Shown: positions 24,392 to 31,166 of the stretch, in pieces | Layout of the letters: each line of letters begins with the position of its first letter | Position numbering within the stretch: the first letter of the stretch is position 1 | NCBI RefSeq assembly: GCF_000718305.1 | Contig: NZ_JOFQ01000024.1 | Coordinates: 27,170-91,169 of the forward strand | Reading direction: 5' to 3' | DNA length: 64,000 bases | Origin: Streptomyces niger | GTDB taxonomy: Bacteria > Actinomycetota > Actinomycetes > Streptomycetales > Streptomycetaceae | Translations under genes and position numbers: made by a program | Notes under the pieces: model-generated | Seen by the model: the letters and a program-made list of their open reading frames with translations, nothing else | What the model was told of the DNA's origin: nothing | Database searches by the model: none

Positions 24392-24907
24392 TCCACGCCC
24401 TTGATCGACGCTTCGATCGGTCTTGCACACAGAAGGGACATTTGGGCGAACTGAATAGTTCCGTTTCTGGCGTTTCTGTGAAGCAGGTCACATTTTCGGT
24501 GTACGTCGCCGCAGCCCCCGGAAGTAGAGAGGTCGACAAGGCGACCGAACTCCGTTGTCCAGCGAAAACTTGGCGGCGCGGCGGCCCACCCCGGTGGTCC
24601 GAATGGAGTACTGTTGCGAATCCTGGCCCCGGTTACCCGTCCGGCTGCCCGGACCCACGGGAGGGGCCCAAGGCGGCGCTCGCCCCGGGGTGCCGCCACT
24701 CGGCACGGGGTACTGGTAGACAGGGCAACCGGTACGGTCACCGGAGGTTGCAAACTGGTTACCGTGTCATAACGGCGTTTCAGGGCCACAGCCTGACGCG
24801 CCGGGCAACTCGGCAATGTTGTGGCAGGCTGCACCCGGGCAGGCCACACTCGACTAGCGGAAGCAGCGACGCACGTGACGTCGGCAGGCACCACCCGGGA
24901 GGTCCCC
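24392..24907. other. Divergent region between the membrane-protein gene and sepH
   Basis: A 516-bp non-coding stretch. It is less GC-rich near 24430-24500 and carries the palindrome TGTGAAGCAGGTCACA (24477-24492). No gene is seen; frames crossing it have no start signals. Confidence 0.6.
24477..24492. promoter_or_regulatory. Crp-type binding site
   Basis: TGTGA-agcagg-TCACA, a perfect match to the classical CRP palindrome and to the GTG-N6-GNCAC pattern reported for Streptomyces Crp. It lies 86 bp upstream of the membrane-protein start and 416 bp upstream of sepH. Confidence 0.65.
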
Positions 24908-25975
24908 ATGCCCGAACTGCGTGTCGTGGCCGTCTCGAACGACGGCACACGGCTGGTGCTCAAGGCTGCGGACAGCACCGAGTACACGCTGCCGATCGAC
25001 GAGCGGCTGCGTGCCGCGGTGCGCAACGACCGTGCACGCCTGGGCCAGATCGAGATCGAGGTGGAGAGCCACCTCCGGCCACGCGACATCCAGGCCCGCA
25101 TACGGGCCGGCGCATCCGCCGAGGAGGTCGCCCAGCTCGCCGGCATCCCCGTCGACCGGGTGCGGCGCTTCGAGGGCCCCGTACTGGCAGAGCGCGCGTT
25201 CATGGCCGAGCGCGCCCGTAAGACACCCGTACGCCGCCCCGGCGAGAACACCGGTCCGCAGCTGGGCGAGGCGGTCGCCGAGCGGCTGCTGCTGCGCGGC
25301 GCCGACAAGGACAGCGTGCAGTGGGACTCCTGGCGCCGCGACGACGGCACCTGGGAGGTCCTGCTGGTCTACCGCGTTGCGGCCGAGCCGCACTCCGCGA
25401 GCTGGACGTACGACCCGCCCCGGCGGCTCGTGCAGGCCGTGGACGACGAGGCGCGGGCGCTGATCGGCGAGACCGACGACACCCCGGAACCGAGCTTCCC
25501 GTTCGTCCCGCGGATCGCACGGCTGCCCCGCGACCGGCCGTTGGACCGGTCCCTGGACCGCCCGCAGCCCGCGGAGCGCCCCGCGCCGCCGGACCTCGAG
25601 GACGACGTCCCCGCGGCGTCGGCCGAGGAGCTGGAGGAGCGGGACCCGCGCGACTCGCTGACCAGCCTGCTGGAGGCGGTGCCGAGCTTCCGCGGCGACC
25701 TGGTCGTCCCGGAACCGAAGACGCCGCCGGACGACGAGCCGGCGACCGAGGCCGAGGTCGAGGAGGAGCCGGCCCCGGCGGCGAGCGCGGGCGCGGGCTC
25801 CGCGTACGCCGACGTACTGATGCCGCGCGCCGTCGCGGGACACCGGGACCGGCTCACGGGCACCACCGACCGCCAGGCCGAAGCGGACGGCGTCCGCCCC
25901 GGCCGCCGCGCCGCCGTGCCCAGCTGGGACGAGATCGTCTTCGGTACACGGCGCGGCAAGAAGCCGGACGCCTGA
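24908..25975 (+). CDS. sepH: Cell division protein SepH
   Basis: A 355-residue cytoplasmic protein. The N-terminal DUF3071 domain (about 1-165) starts PELRVVAVSNDGTRLVLKA and includes a helix-turn-helix-like stretch SAEEVAQLAGIPVDRVRRFE. A disordered acidic/Pro-rich C-terminal region ends in RRGKKPDA. In Streptomyces SepH binds FtsZ through its C-terminal part and stimulates filament assembly during growth and sporulation. ATG 24908 has CGGGAGG upstream. The gene stands alone; its stop codon lies inside a hairpin. Confidence 0.93.
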   Translation: MPELRVVAVSNDGTRLVLKAADSTEYTLPIDERLRAAVRNDRARLGQIEIEVESHLRPRDIQARIRAGASAEEVAQLAGIPVDRVRRFEGPVLAERAFMAERARKTPVRRPGENTGPQLGEAVAERLLLRGADKDSVQWDSWRRDDGTWEVLLVYRVAAEPHSASWTYDPPRRLVQAVDDEARALIGETDDTPEPSFPFVPRIARLPRDRPLDRSLDRPQPAERPAPPDLEDDVPAASAEELEERDPRDSLTSLLEAVPSFRGDLVVPEPKTPPDDEPATEAEVEEEPAPAASAGAGSAYADVLMPRAVAGHRDRLTGTTDRQAEADGVRPGRRAAVPSWDEIVFGTRRGKKPDA

Positions 25976-25993
25976 CCGCCTGGCGGTCAGGCG
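25969..25993 (+). terminator. Hairpin over the sepH stop codon
   Basis: Perfect 12-bp stem CGCCTGACCGCC / GGCGGTCAGGCG separated by one base; the sepH TGA lies in the left arm. A one-base loop cannot form fully, so the top of the stem must open. Confidence 0.6.
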
Positions 25994-26067
25994 CACGGCC
26001 GGCCCGATCAACGCTCCCACCGACCGAATCCCCCGGTGCGGAAACGGTCCTGCAGGGACGCTGCCTG

Positions 26068-26105
26068 AGCGCTGCCGGGGCGCAGTAAGCGTCCCCGGCA
26101 GCGCT
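26068..26105. terminator. Terminator between sepH and rhodanese
   Basis: Perfect 13-bp stem AGCGCTGCCGGGG / CCCCGGCAGCGCT with a 12-nt loop, midway between the two converging genes. Confidence 0.8.
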
Positions 26106-26176
26106 GCGTTCCGTAAGGGGCCTGCGGGCTCACGCCTCCGCTGGCCCCGCGCCCGGCCAGGGCACCGGCGGGCCGG

Positions 26177-27013
26177 TCAGCCCGCGTCGCTTCCCGTGGC
26201 CACCGGGCGGGACGGGTCGGACGACCACTCGCTCCACGAGCCGACGTACAGGGCGGCCGGTACGCCCGCCACGGCCAGCGCCAGGACCTGTTGGGCGGCG
26301 GAGACCCCCGAGCCGCAGTAGACGCCGACCTCCGCGTCCGGCACGGCCCCGAGGGCGGCAAACCGCGCGGCCAGCTCGGCCGCCGGCCGGAGCGTGCCGT
26401 CGGCGGTGACGTTCTCGGTCGTCGGCGCGGAGCGCGCCCCGGGGATGTGGCCGGCGACCCGGTCGATCGGCTCCACCTCGCCGCGGTAACGCTCCCCGGC
26501 CCGCGCGTCCAGAAGCACCCCGCGACGGGCCAGAGCGGCCGCCTCGTCGGCGTTCAGCACCGGCAGCGCACCGGGCGCCATCGTGAAATCGCCGGGCTCG
26601 GGAGCGGGCTCCTCGCCGGTCAGCTCGCCGCCCGCCGCCCGCCACGCCGCCAGGCCGCCGTCCAGGACCCGTACGGCCTCGTGCCCGGCCCAGCGCAGCA
26701 GCCACCAGGCCCGGGCAGCCGCCCACCCCTGGGCGCCGTCGTACACGACCACCTCGCGGTCCTTGGAGACGCCGGCCGCGCGCATCGCGGCGGTGAAGAC
26801 CTCCGGGTCCGGGAGAGGGTGCCGGCCCGCGGCGCCGGCGGGCCCGGCCAGTTCGCCTTCCAGGTCCACGTAGAAGGCGCCGGGCAGGTGGCCCGCCTCG
26901 TACTCGGGGCGTCCGGGCGGGCCTCCGAGCTGATAGCGGACGTCGAGAAGCACCGGAGGCGTACCGCCCGCGAGCTCGCTCGCCAGTTCGGAAGCGGAGA
27001 TGATGGCATTCAT
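26177..27013 (-). CDS. Rhodanese / 3-mercaptopyruvate-type sulfurtransferase
   Basis: A 278-residue tandem-rhodanese protein. The N-terminal inactive domain contains LLDVRYQLGGPPGRPEYEAG and HLPGAFYVDLE. The C-terminal active domain has HIPGARSAPTTENVTADG and the loop CGSGVSA, where Cys is the sulfur carrier. The CGSG[VS]xA loop is typical of mercaptopyruvate sulfurtransferase rather than thiosulfate rhodanese. It moves sulfane sulfur to cyanide or thiols in the cytoplasm. ATG 27013 follows AAGGATGGGG. It is divergent from a VOC gene. Confidence 0.9.
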   Translation of the reverse strand: MNAIISASELASELAGGTPPVLLDVRYQLGGPPGRPEYEAGHLPGAFYVDLEGELAGPAGAAGRHPLPDPEVFTAAMRAAGVSKDREVVVYDGAQGWAAARAWWLLRWAGHEAVRVLDGGLAAWRAAGGELTGEEPAPEPGDFTMAPGALPVLNADEAAALARRGVLLDARAGERYRGEVEPIDRVAGHIPGARSAPTTENVTADGTLRPAAELAARFAALGAVPDAEVGVYCGSGVSAAQQVLALAVAGVPAALYVGSWSEWSSDPSRPVATGSDAG

Positions 27014-27370
27014 GGCCCCATCCTTGCGCAGTCACGGCGGGGCCACGCCGATCAGGGCCAAGTCCGTACGGAATGGCGGAGAGCGGGGCACGAGGAGGCC
27101 GTCGCACCGGGCGGTGACAGCGGTCTTTCGGCGGTGACAGCGGTCCTCACATCGGACGGTGACAGCGGTTCTTCACGCTGGGCGGTGACATCGGAAGAAA
27201 CGAACCTGCGTCATCACATCGAGCGCTCTCCGGCACCACCGCACACCCGGTTCACACCTTTCGCGCGACGGGCGGCGCGGCCGACCCGCACCACGCACCC
27301 GAGGGTGCGAGCATCTGCACGGCACAGCCCTACCCATACGGTCCCCCGATGGTCCGAGGAGCGAGCGACG
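27014..27370. other. Divergent region with spaced repeats
   Basis: A 357-bp non-coding stretch between the rhodanese and VOC genes. It holds four spaced copies of a GGCGGTGACAGCGGT-type repeat (listed separately). No RNA gene is recognised. Confidence 0.5.
27110..27194. repeat. Four spaced copies of GGCGGTGACAGCGGT
   Basis: Copies at 27110, 27130, about 27154 and 27181; the first two are identical over 15 bp, the others have one or two changes. Spacing is 20, about 25 and 26 bp. They lie between two divergent promoters. Confidence 0.75.
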
Positions 27371-28135
27371 ATGACGACCGAGGCAGCGAGTCCGCGGGTG
27401 CCCGGCACCCCGTGCTGGGTGAGTCTCATGGTGCACGGCATGTCCACCACGCAGGCCTTCTACAGCGCGCTGTTCGGCTGGGAGTTCCGGCCCGGGCCGC
27501 AGCAACTCGGCCCCTACGTAAGGGCGCTGCTCGCCGGCCGTGAGGTGGCGGGCATCGGCGTGCTGCCACCGGAGCGGCACCTGCCCCTCGCCTGGACGCC
27601 GTACCTCGCGAGCGACGACGCGGACGCCGCAACGGAGCGCATCCGCGCCTGCGGCGGCACGGTTGGGGTCGGCCCGCTGGACGCCGACCGAGCGGGGCGG
27701 ATGGCGCTCGCCTCGGATCCGCAGGGCGCGGTCTTCGGGGTCTGGCAGGGCCACACGATGAAGGGCACCGCGGTGGTGGGCGAGCCCGGCGCCCTGGTGT
27801 GGAACGAACTGGTGACGCGGGAGGCCGCCGAGGCCTGCACCTTCTACGAGCACGTCTTCGGCTTCGAGACGGAGGCGGGGCCCGGCCCCGACCGGTTGAC
27901 GCTGTGCCTCAAGGGGCGCCCGATGGCGAGCATTCAGGGCGTGGGCGACGCGCTCCCCCGGGAGCGGGGGCCGCACTGGACCACGTACTTCGCCGTCTCC
28001 GATGCGGAAGCGGCGGCCCGCCGCGTCACGGAGCTGGGCGGTCAGGTGGTCGGCCGCCCGCAGGACTCGTCCCACGGGCGGCTGGCGGTGGTCACCGACC
28101 CGGAGGGCGCGGAATTCAGAGTGATCCAGCGGTGA
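27371..28135 (+). CDS. Tandem VOC-domain protein (glyoxalase/dioxygenase fold)
   Basis: A 254-residue protein with two vicinal-oxygen-chelate domains. Domain 1 starts GTPCWVSLMVHGMSTTQAFY and ends with AVFGVWQG; domain 2 starts GALVWNELVTREAAEACTFY and ends GAEFRVIQR. This two-domain layout is common in Streptomyces and usually annotated as glyoxalase/bleomycin-resistance-like. Metal-binding residues are not all obvious, so a binding role is as likely as catalysis. ATG 27371 follows GAGGAGCGAGC. The stop codon lies inside a 20-bp direct repeat. Confidence 0.8.
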   Translation: MTTEAASPRVPGTPCWVSLMVHGMSTTQAFYSALFGWEFRPGPQQLGPYVRALLAGREVAGIGVLPPERHLPLAWTPYLASDDADAATERIRACGGTVGVGPLDADRAGRMALASDPQGAVFGVWQGHTMKGTAVVGEPGALVWNELVTREAAEACTFYEHVFGFETEAGPGPDRLTLCLKGRPMASIQGVGDALPRERGPHWTTYFAVSDAEAAARRVTELGGQVVGRPQDSSHGRLAVVTDPEGAEFRVIQR

Positions 28136-28175
28136 CCGGACCGCCCACGGGCCCCGCGGTGACCGGACCGCCCAC
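28129..28175. repeat. 20-bp direct repeat over the VOC stop codon
   Basis: GCGGTGACCGGACCGCCCAC occurs at 28129-28148 and 28156-28175; the first copy includes the TGA stop. Confidence 0.75.
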
Positions 28176-28220
28176 CGGGCCTCGCCCCGGCCGGTAGCTG
28201 TATGTCCTCGCCGGGCCCGT

Positions 28221-28340
28221 CGGCCCGCTGTCCCCTTCGTATTCATACCCCGCCGGCTCTCGTCCCTTCGAGCCCCGTCGTCCCAGTCCCCCGTTGACCC
28301 GCTGTCCCGTCGTCTCACTCCCCCGTTGACCCGCTGTCCC
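28221..28340. repeat. Repeat array of CCCGTTGACCCGCTGTCCC type
   Basis: Two almost identical 24-bp units (28285-28308 and 28317-28340) sharing TCCCCCGTTGACCCGCTGTC, plus a partial unit at about 28221-28239 (CGGCCCGCTGTCCCCTTCG). It lies just downstream of thymidine kinase in its direction of transcription. Confidence 0.7.
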
Positions 28341-28355
28341 CTTCGGCCCGTGTGG

Positions 28356-29009
28356 TCACTCCCCCGCGTCGACCGGGAGGACGTCCGGGGAGAGCGCGGC
28401 GGCGTGCGCGGACGCGGCCGTCTGGCGGCGCCTGTGGTGGCGCCGGCAGAGCACTTCGTACCCGACCTCGGTCCCGGCCGCGTACACGTCTCCCACGACC
28501 ACCTGGTCGCCCTCGACGACCATCTGCCCGCCGACCGTACGAGCGTTGTGGGTGGCGCGGGCACCGCACCAGCACAGCGCCTCGACCTGCAGCACCTCTA
28601 TGCGGTCGGCCAGTTCGACCAGCCGCTGGGAGCCGGGGAAGAGCTTGCTGCGGAAGTCGGTGGTGATCCCGAAGGCGAAGACGTCCAGCGCCAGGTCGTC
28701 CACCACCCGGGCCAGCTGCTCGATCTGGTCGGGGGTCAGGAACTGCGCCTCGTCGGCGATGACGTAGTCGACGCGGGCCCCGGAGCTGATGCGGCCGACG
28801 ACGTAGGCGTAGAAGTCCAGGTCGTCGGCGACCTCCACGGCGTCGACGGCGAGGCCCAGCCGCGAGGAGAGCCGGCCGGTGCCCGCCCGGTCGTCCCGGG
28901 TGCAGATCATGCCCTGCAGGCCGCGGGCCGAGCGGTTGTGCTCGATCTGCAGCGCGAGCGTCGACTTCCCGCAGTCCATCGTGCCGCTGAAGAACACCAG
29001 TTCAGCCAT
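28356..29009 (-). CDS. tdk: Thymidine kinase
   Basis: A 217-residue type II thymidine kinase that phosphorylates thymidine with ATP in the salvage pathway. The P-loop SGTMDCGKST lies at residues 8-17, Walker B and the catalytic acid at VIADEAQF, and zinc-ribbon cysteines at CWCGA and the CRRHH end. Start at ATG 29009 fits the family N-terminus AELVFFSGTM. The frame is open upstream for 73 more codons, but that part is a repetitive text (SIRRYG three times) and not conserved-looking. A short repeat array follows the stop. Confidence 0.93.
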   Translation of the reverse strand: MAELVFFSGTMDCGKSTLALQIEHNRSARGLQGMICTRDDRAGTGRLSSRLGLAVDAVEVADDLDFYAYVVGRISSGARVDYVIADEAQFLTPDQIEQLARVVDDLALDVFAFGITTDFRSKLFPGSQRLVELADRIEVLQVEALCWCGARATHNARTVGGQMVVEGDQVVVGDVYAAGTEVGYEVLCRRHHRRRQTAASAHAAALSPDVLPVDAGE

Positions 29010-29317
29010 GGGGGATGTGGTCGCCTTTCGGGCGCGTCGGGCCGTACCGACGCCAATCGGGTTGTTCGAGGGGGAGCTATGAGAGGGAGTTGGGGAGGAG
29101 GCCCGAGCGCTCGCCGTGAGGAGGGCCGAGCGCTCGCCGTACCGACGTATCGACGCGACGTACCGAGCGCCGTACCGACGTATCGATGGGCCGTACCGAC
29201 GAATCGATTCGCCTCTCACTTTCCCCATGGGGGGAGCGAGAACCCCTGCTCAGCACAGTAGCGGGTGCCACTGACAACGCCGTAGGCGCCGTCAGCTGCG
29301 GGCGGACCTCCTGGCCG
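29010..29317. other. Leader region of thymidine kinase with repeats
   Basis: A 308-bp stretch upstream of tdk and downstream of the phosphodiesterase-like gene. It is dominated by two repeat families (listed). No gene is supported. Confidence 0.5.
29103..29205. repeat. Two repeat families in the tdk leader
   Basis: Unit A CCGAGCGCTCGCCGT at 29103-29117 and 29126-29140. Unit B CGCCGTACCGACGTATCGA at 29135-29153 and 29168-29186, with a third degenerate copy at about 29190-29205. On the minus strand unit B encodes SIRRYG. Confidence 0.8.
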
Positions 29318-30517
29318 TCAAGTGCGGACTTCCAGGAGGGGGACGAGCTGTTCGACGGGGGTCATGGAGCCGTGCATGCCGACCATGGCCGACTCACGCG
29401 GTTCGGTCTCGCTCGCGATGATCACCATGTCGGCGTGCGCGGCGGCCACCACGTCTCCGATCCTGCCTCGTACGCGGTCGTCGACGCGCGGCCCGAACCA
29501 GCCGGCGGCGATCGCCTCCTCGCGCCCGGCCACCCACATCCGGTCGCCGACCACCTCGCGCCAGACCGCGAGCACGTCGTCGGCCGCGCCCGGGTGCGCG
29601 TACAGGTGGCGGCAGCGCCCCTCGCCGCCCAGGAGACGGACGCCCGCGCTCAGCTCCCAGTCCTCGTCGAAGTCGACGCGGGAGTCGGGGTCGAACGGGA
29701 TGTCGATCATGCCGTGGTCGGCGGTGACGTACAGGACCGAGCGCGGCGGCAGCTGTTCGGCCAGCCGCTCCGCGAGCCGGTCGACGTACATCAGCTGGCC
29801 GCGCCAGGCATCGGAGTCCACGCCGTAGCGGTGCCCCTTGCCGTCGACCTCGGAGTAGTACGTGTAGACCAGCGACCGGTCGCCGGCGGCGAGCTGCTCG
29901 GCGGCCAGGTCCATCCGCTCCTCGCCGGAGAGCCTGCCGTGGAACGTGCCACCGCTGAGCGCGATCTGGGTGAGCGGGGTGCTCGCGAAGTCGGGCGCGG
30001 AGACCTGGCAGGTGTGGATGCCCGCCGCGTGCGCCTGCTGGAAGACCGTGGGGTACGGCTGCCAGGCGTGCGGGTCGGTCCACGGGTACCAGCGCAGCTG
30101 GTTCATGAGCGCGCCCGTTCCGGGGTCCTGCACGGTGTACCCGGCGAGGCCGTGCGCGCCGGGTGGCAGGCCGGTGCCGACCGAGGCGAGGGAGGTGGCC
30201 GTGGTGGACGGGAAACCGGCCGTCATGGGGCGTCCGGTGCCGTTCATGGACGTGCCGAGCAGTGAGGACAGGAAGGGCGCCTCGTCCGGATGAGCGCGCA
30301 GCAGCTCCCAGCCCAGGCCGTCGATCAGGAAGACGCAGGCGCGGTCGGCGGGGGCCAGCTCCAGGCCCGTCGGCTGCGCGTGTGCAAGGCCCTGGCCGGC
30401 GGTGATGGCGGGCAGCAGGTCGGCGAGCGAGCCGGTGCCGTAGCGGGGTACCGGCGCGGAGTCGAGGTCCAGCGGTTCGGGCCAGGCGGACGCCGGGTCC
30501 ACGGCGTAACCCGCCAT
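29318..30517 (-). CDS. Alkaline-phosphatase-superfamily nucleotide pyrophosphatase/phosphodiesterase
   Basis: A 399-residue metallo-hydrolase of the type I phosphodiesterase/nucleotide pyrophosphatase family. Metal and nucleophile motifs are visible: FLIDGLGWELL (first Asp), FPSTTATSLASVGTG (Thr nucleophile), YYSEVDGKGHRYG and VTADHGMIDIP. It should hydrolyse a phosphodiester or pyrophosphate bond; no signal peptide is seen, so it is probably cytoplasmic. Its start overlaps the DUF5998 stop (TGATG), so they are coupled. Substrate unknown. Confidence 0.87.
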   Translation of the reverse strand: MAGYAVDPASAWPEPLDLDSAPVPRYGTGSLADLLPAITAGQGLAHAQPTGLELAPADRACVFLIDGLGWELLRAHPDEAPFLSSLLGTSMNGTGRPMTAGFPSTTATSLASVGTGLPPGAHGLAGYTVQDPGTGALMNQLRWYPWTDPHAWQPYPTVFQQAHAAGIHTCQVSAPDFASTPLTQIALSGGTFHGRLSGEERMDLAAEQLAAGDRSLVYTYYSEVDGKGHRYGVDSDAWRGQLMYVDRLAERLAEQLPPRSVLYVTADHGMIDIPFDPDSRVDFDEDWELSAGVRLLGGEGRCRHLYAHPGAADDVLAVWREVVGDRMWVAGREEAIAAGWFGPRVDDRVRGRIGDVVAAAHADMVIIASETEPRESAMVGMHGSMTPVEQLVPLLEVRT

Positions 30518-31107
30518 CAGCGGGCGGCCGAGGCGGCGGTGGCTTCGGAGAGCGCCTGCGCGAAGGCGAGCGTCTGCCGGACGGTGTCCGGGCCGTCGCC
30601 GGCCTCGCTGACGCGCAGCGAGAGGTCGTCGGCGGTGGAGGACCCGGTGTAGCCGTGGTCGGCCTCGCAGTTCGGGTCGCCGCAGCTGGCGGGTTCCAGG
30701 TCGAGGCGGGCGACGGCGCCCCAGCCGATGGTCAGCACGACCTCGCGGGGCAGCTGACCCGGGGTGTAGGCCTCGGGGTTGGCGACGACGCGGCTGAGGA
30801 CGACGGAGGAGATGCGGCCGAGCTTCACCGACTCCGTGGAGGTGGTGGCGTACGGGGTCGGCGACGTGGCGTCGGCGGCCTGCTCGTCGGTATGGCTGAC
30901 GATGAAGCGGGTGTCCGTGAGGACCAGGACGGTCACGTGGCGCCGCACTTCATTGGCGTCGAAGGTCGTCTCCTGGTGGACCACGTACGACACCACGGGC
31001 TCGCCGCCGATCGCGGCCTGCACCGCCTCGGCCACGAGTGCCGGGTAATAGCCGCTGCGCTCGATCGCCGCGCGCAGCCCCTGGGTCGTCGTACCGGTCT
31101 TAGCCAT
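30517..31107 (-). CDS. DUF5998 family protein
   Basis: A 196-residue protein of the actinobacterial DUF5998 family: AKTGTTTQGLRAAIERSGYY at the N-terminus, VSYVVHQETTFDANEVRRHV and VLVLTDTRFIVSHTDEQ in the core, and CGDPNCEADHGYTG near residue 150 with a Cys-x4-Cys pair. Its fold may resemble a PH-like beta barrel, which is inference. ATG 31107 is chosen because the usual family start is MAKTG. It is coupled by one shared base to the phosphodiesterase-like gene, and this pairing is conserved in Streptomyces as far as I recall. Confidence 0.82.
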   Translation of the reverse strand: MAKTGTTTQGLRAAIERSGYYPALVAEAVQAAIGGEPVVSYVVHQETTFDANEVRRHVTVLVLTDTRFIVSHTDEQAADATSPTPYATTSTESVKLGRISSVVLSRVVANPEAYTPGQLPREVVLTIGWGAVARLDLEPASCGDPNCEADHGYTGSSTADDLSLRVSEAGDGPDTVRQTLAFAQALSEATAASAAR

Positions 31108-31166
31108 GGGGTCCATCCTACGGGGCGCCGGGGCGGGTACGGCCCGCAGGCGACGGGGGCCGGGCG

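Noticed and set aside
27110..27194. Spaced repeats considered as a CRISPR array
   Set aside because: Units are 15 bp, spacers only 5-11 bp, and no cas genes are present.
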